Origin: Parapristionchus giblindavisi
Taxonomy: Eukaryota > Nematoda > Chromadorea > Rhabditida > Diplogasteridae
DNA: 64,000 nt
NCBI GenBank assembly: GCA_943737045.1
Contig: CALSFV010000020.1
Location: 558,001-622,000 of the forward strand
Reading direction: 5' to 3'
Shown here: in pieces, positions 61,627 through 64,000 of the stretch
Numbering within the stretch: position 1 is the stretch's first letter
How the letters are laid out: every line of letters begins with the position of its first letter
Program-made: the position numbers and the translations under genes
Notes under the pieces: generated by a model
What the model was told of the DNA's origin: nothing
Databases searched by the model: none
Seen by the model: only the letters and a program-made list of their open reading frames with translations

Positions 61627-64000
61627 ATGAAGTTCATTGCCCTTCTCCTACTTCCCGCCTTAGGTTTGTTCTATCTATTCCACTAGTATTAAAATGCCTT
61701 GTCTACTTTACTCTTGCAATTTTTCCGAGATCATAATAAGCCTTAACATGCATACTACCTCTAAATATTGGTTTCAAAAATTCGAATTACAGTGACATCG
61801 TGTGGAATCAACTACAACTCATGGTACGACGGATGGTGCTTCACGATTGCGTATAGATATAATTCCTTTTATACTACGGCTGTGCAGACATGTAATGGAG
61901 ACAATTCTGCACTACCGTCCGTCTATTCTGAAGAGGTTTCATTTTACTTGAATCTAAGAAATATTACCATTTTAATATCAGGAGAACACGTGGTTGTACA
62001 ATTCCGCATATAAAGATGCCAACAGTCAATCGATTCAATTCTGGATAGGACTTCAATGTAACGGAGAGAAATATGTGTGGGCTGATGGAACAGATGCGAA
62101 CTACACCAACTTTTATGGTTTGTTGTACAATTTTTCTGTGCAAGATTTAAAATTTTTTAAATGTTTTTTCTTCATAATACATTTTTTCCATAATAGTTTG
62201 ACATTCCTTGCAAAAATGACGATATTTTATTTATTGTAAAGGTTTATAATGTACGTTAATAATGTCTTCAGAGAATTACGTATGTGACGACTCAACTAAA
62301 GATCAGCATTTCTATATTTCCAATGATATGAAATGGCATCGTTCTTTTGATACCAATTACAATATCCCCTATATTGTATGCAAGGCTTCTCAAAAATCAT
62401 GTTAGTTTTATCAACTCAACACATAACATAAAAATATCAGGGTTCGTATAATTGGAAGGGCATAATTATATTCATATTGATTCAGCTATAAAAATAGCTG
62501 GCAACATCTCACAGTAGAAAAAAAAAGAAATTTTCGTAAATTAATTTTTATCAAACTTTTCCATTTTTATCAGTGCTGACAAAATTTGTGTACATTGTGC
62601 TTTGATGATATATCGGTCTCTGTTATCTTTAGTGGTTTTTAAGTGCACGTATTATAGAATTAAAACCGTCCGAACAATACAAATTCCGCTCTTTGCCGCG
62701 CAATACTCAAACTCCGCCCACTTCTTCTATACCTTTTTCTCTTATTTTATCGAATTTTATGGCGTTTGCTCATCATTTCACAGGACTTTCAATAAAAATA
62801 AAATTATATGCATTGAAAAAACGTTCGAAAAAACCTTCCGAAAATTTGGAGTGCGTTTTTCTCAACGGTGGAGAAGTTTACTAAATTCGGCATTTGGCGC
62901 GGTGTGTGCAAAACTTTTGTAATTCTATAATACTGTAATGTCAAAAAACAAAATCTACGTAGGAATATTCTGGCAAAATTATTATAAAAATACTCAAAAA
63001 TATTATCCTCATTTTCAGCCGGAGCTTGTGACGATTTCGATGTCATTTCATCAGGAAAGGGGAGCGAAACTTGCTACAAGGTCCAATTGGATCCCACGAA
63101 CTGGCAGAATGCACAGAGCAGTTGTGAAAAGCAACATGCTTTCGTTTCTGTCATCCACGATCAAACTGTTAGTTCATTTAAGTTTAGTGGTTTAGTAGTT
63201 TGTTCAGTTAGTGGTAATTAGTTTAGTAGTTGTGGTTTATTAGGTAGTTCATCTGGCTTAAAATTACTGCGTAATGACAACATGTAAACTTGAAAAGCAC
63301 AAAACATCTTATCAAATCTAAATAATTCAGGTTAATGATTTTGTTCGTCGTACTGGAGTCTCGAATGGATGGATGGATGGAATGCATATTGGACTATCTG
63401 TCGAGTTAGTGTTTTGACCATAACTTATATATTATAGAATTAAAACTGTCCGAACAATACAAATTCCGCTCTTTGTCGTGCAATACTCTAACTCCGTCCA
63501 CTTTTTCACGCGATATTTCATTTTCGCTTTGTTTATCGAATTTTATGGCATTTTCTCGTCATTTAATTGGGCTTTCAGCAAAAGTTAAATTATATGCATT
63601 TACAAAACGTTCGGAAAAACCTCCCGAAATTTTTCGAAAATTTTGGAGTGCGTTTTTCTCAACGGTGGAGAAGTTTACTATATTCGGCATTTGCGTGGTG
63701 TATGCAAAACTTTTGTAATTATATAATATCCCAAATCATATTTATACATAATATTATAAATATTGATTCACATTTCATTCGCTAAAATAATGACCTAATA
63801 TTTTTCCAGCCTTTATCGCTTCTGACCCCCAACCTGCTGGATGTCCAGTTGACAGTCAATTCACCACAGGAGATGATGTTGGTTGATCTTTGATCTTCGG
63901 AGAGTGATCTTTGATCTTTTCTCAGGTCTATTCTCCCTCATATCCTGAAGCAAGCGGCGTCAATGCGTGCGATTACATTCTTCTTGAACCCAATCAAAAT
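61627..64000 (+). CDS. C-type lectin / CUB secreted protein, 5' part (runs off window)
   Basis: Exons: 61627-61663 (signal peptide MKFIALLLLPAL), 61793-61935 (SCGINYNSWYDGWCFTIAYR), 61982-62117 (NTWLYNSAYKDANSQ ... FWIGLQCNGEKYVWADGTD), 62272-62400 (MKWHRSFDTNY ... YIVCKAS), 63019-63167 (ACDDFDVISSGKGSETCYKV), 63331-63404 (VNDFVRRTGVSNGWMDGMHI), 63810-63877 (PAGCPVDSQFTTGDD), 63926-64000 (VYSPSYPEASGVNACDYILL). The first lectin domain is complete, the second lacks its C-terminal half, and a CUB domain begins at the end. Phase is kept through 63404 but not into 63810: the exons that supply the second half of domain 2 in the 47.7-kb copy are absent here, replaced by a MITE. It is probably a secreted immune or glycan-binding protein in origin; function is doubtful because of the missing part. 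Confidence 0.75.
62650..62932 (+). mobile_element. MITE family F, copy 2 (283 bp)
   Basis: TATTATAGAATTA ends inverted, with the interior nearly identical to 45185-45473 apart from small indels. It is in the intron between the two lectin domains. Confidence 0.88.
63430..63728 (+). mobile_element. MITE family F, copy 3 (299 bp)
   Basis: Same ends (the right one degraded to TAATTATATAATA), more diverged and slightly longer than the other two. It occupies most of the interval where the second half of lectin domain 2 is expected. Confidence 0.85.

Overview
The window is nuclear DNA of a nematode, probably a rhabditid or diplogastrid relative of Caenorhabditis/Pristionchus. Every real gene is split into many small exons by mostly short AT-rich introns with TTTCAG-type acceptors. 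The proteins include an expanded-family nematode serpentine chemoreceptor, a C-type lectin/CUB gene and clear metazoan orthologues (RAB-14, CUL-3, transaldolase). I rebuilt genes exon by exon from reading phase, because most long open frames here lie inside repeats.

Layout: 0-7 kb is repeat-rich, with a broken asparagine-synthetase fragment (1.0-1.45 kb), a hAT-like MITE (4.1-4.8 kb) and a dead mariner (5.7-6.95 kb). At 7.6-15.1 kb (minus) lies an intact 319-aa serpentine receptor whose introns hold three kilobase-scale palindromes. At 16.2-19.3 kb (minus) lies a 266-aa secreted Cys-containing protein with a hydrophobic C-terminal tail. 19.3-22.8 kb holds repeats only. 22.8-26.1 kb (minus) is rab-14, head to head with an unrecognised 562-aa gene at 26.8-30.9 kb (plus). 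cul-3 follows on the plus strand (32.4-41.05 kb, 26 exons, 788 aa), then transaldolase (43.2-46.4 kb, 11 exons, 322 aa). 47.7-52.8 kb is a degraded C-type-lectin/CUB gene interrupted by a (TTA)n tract and a palindrome. 53.6-55 kb (minus) holds part of an unrecognised gene. 56.9-59.3 kb (plus) is a second receptor, a paralogue of the first with identical exon sizes. 61.6-64 kb is a second lectin/CUB gene that runs off the window.

The genes are a mixture of housekeeping functions (membrane traffic, ubiquitin ligation, pentose phosphate pathway) and environment-facing families (receptor and lectin paralogues). I see no pathway shared by neighbours and no evidence for an operon. The most distinctive content is non-coding: several MITE families with target-site duplications that can be read directly (8-bp and TTAA), nested insertions, foldback elements of about 0.4-1.6 kb inside introns, tRNA-like Pol III boxes carried inside transposable elements, and a strongly over-represented heptamer TAC(G/C)GTA.
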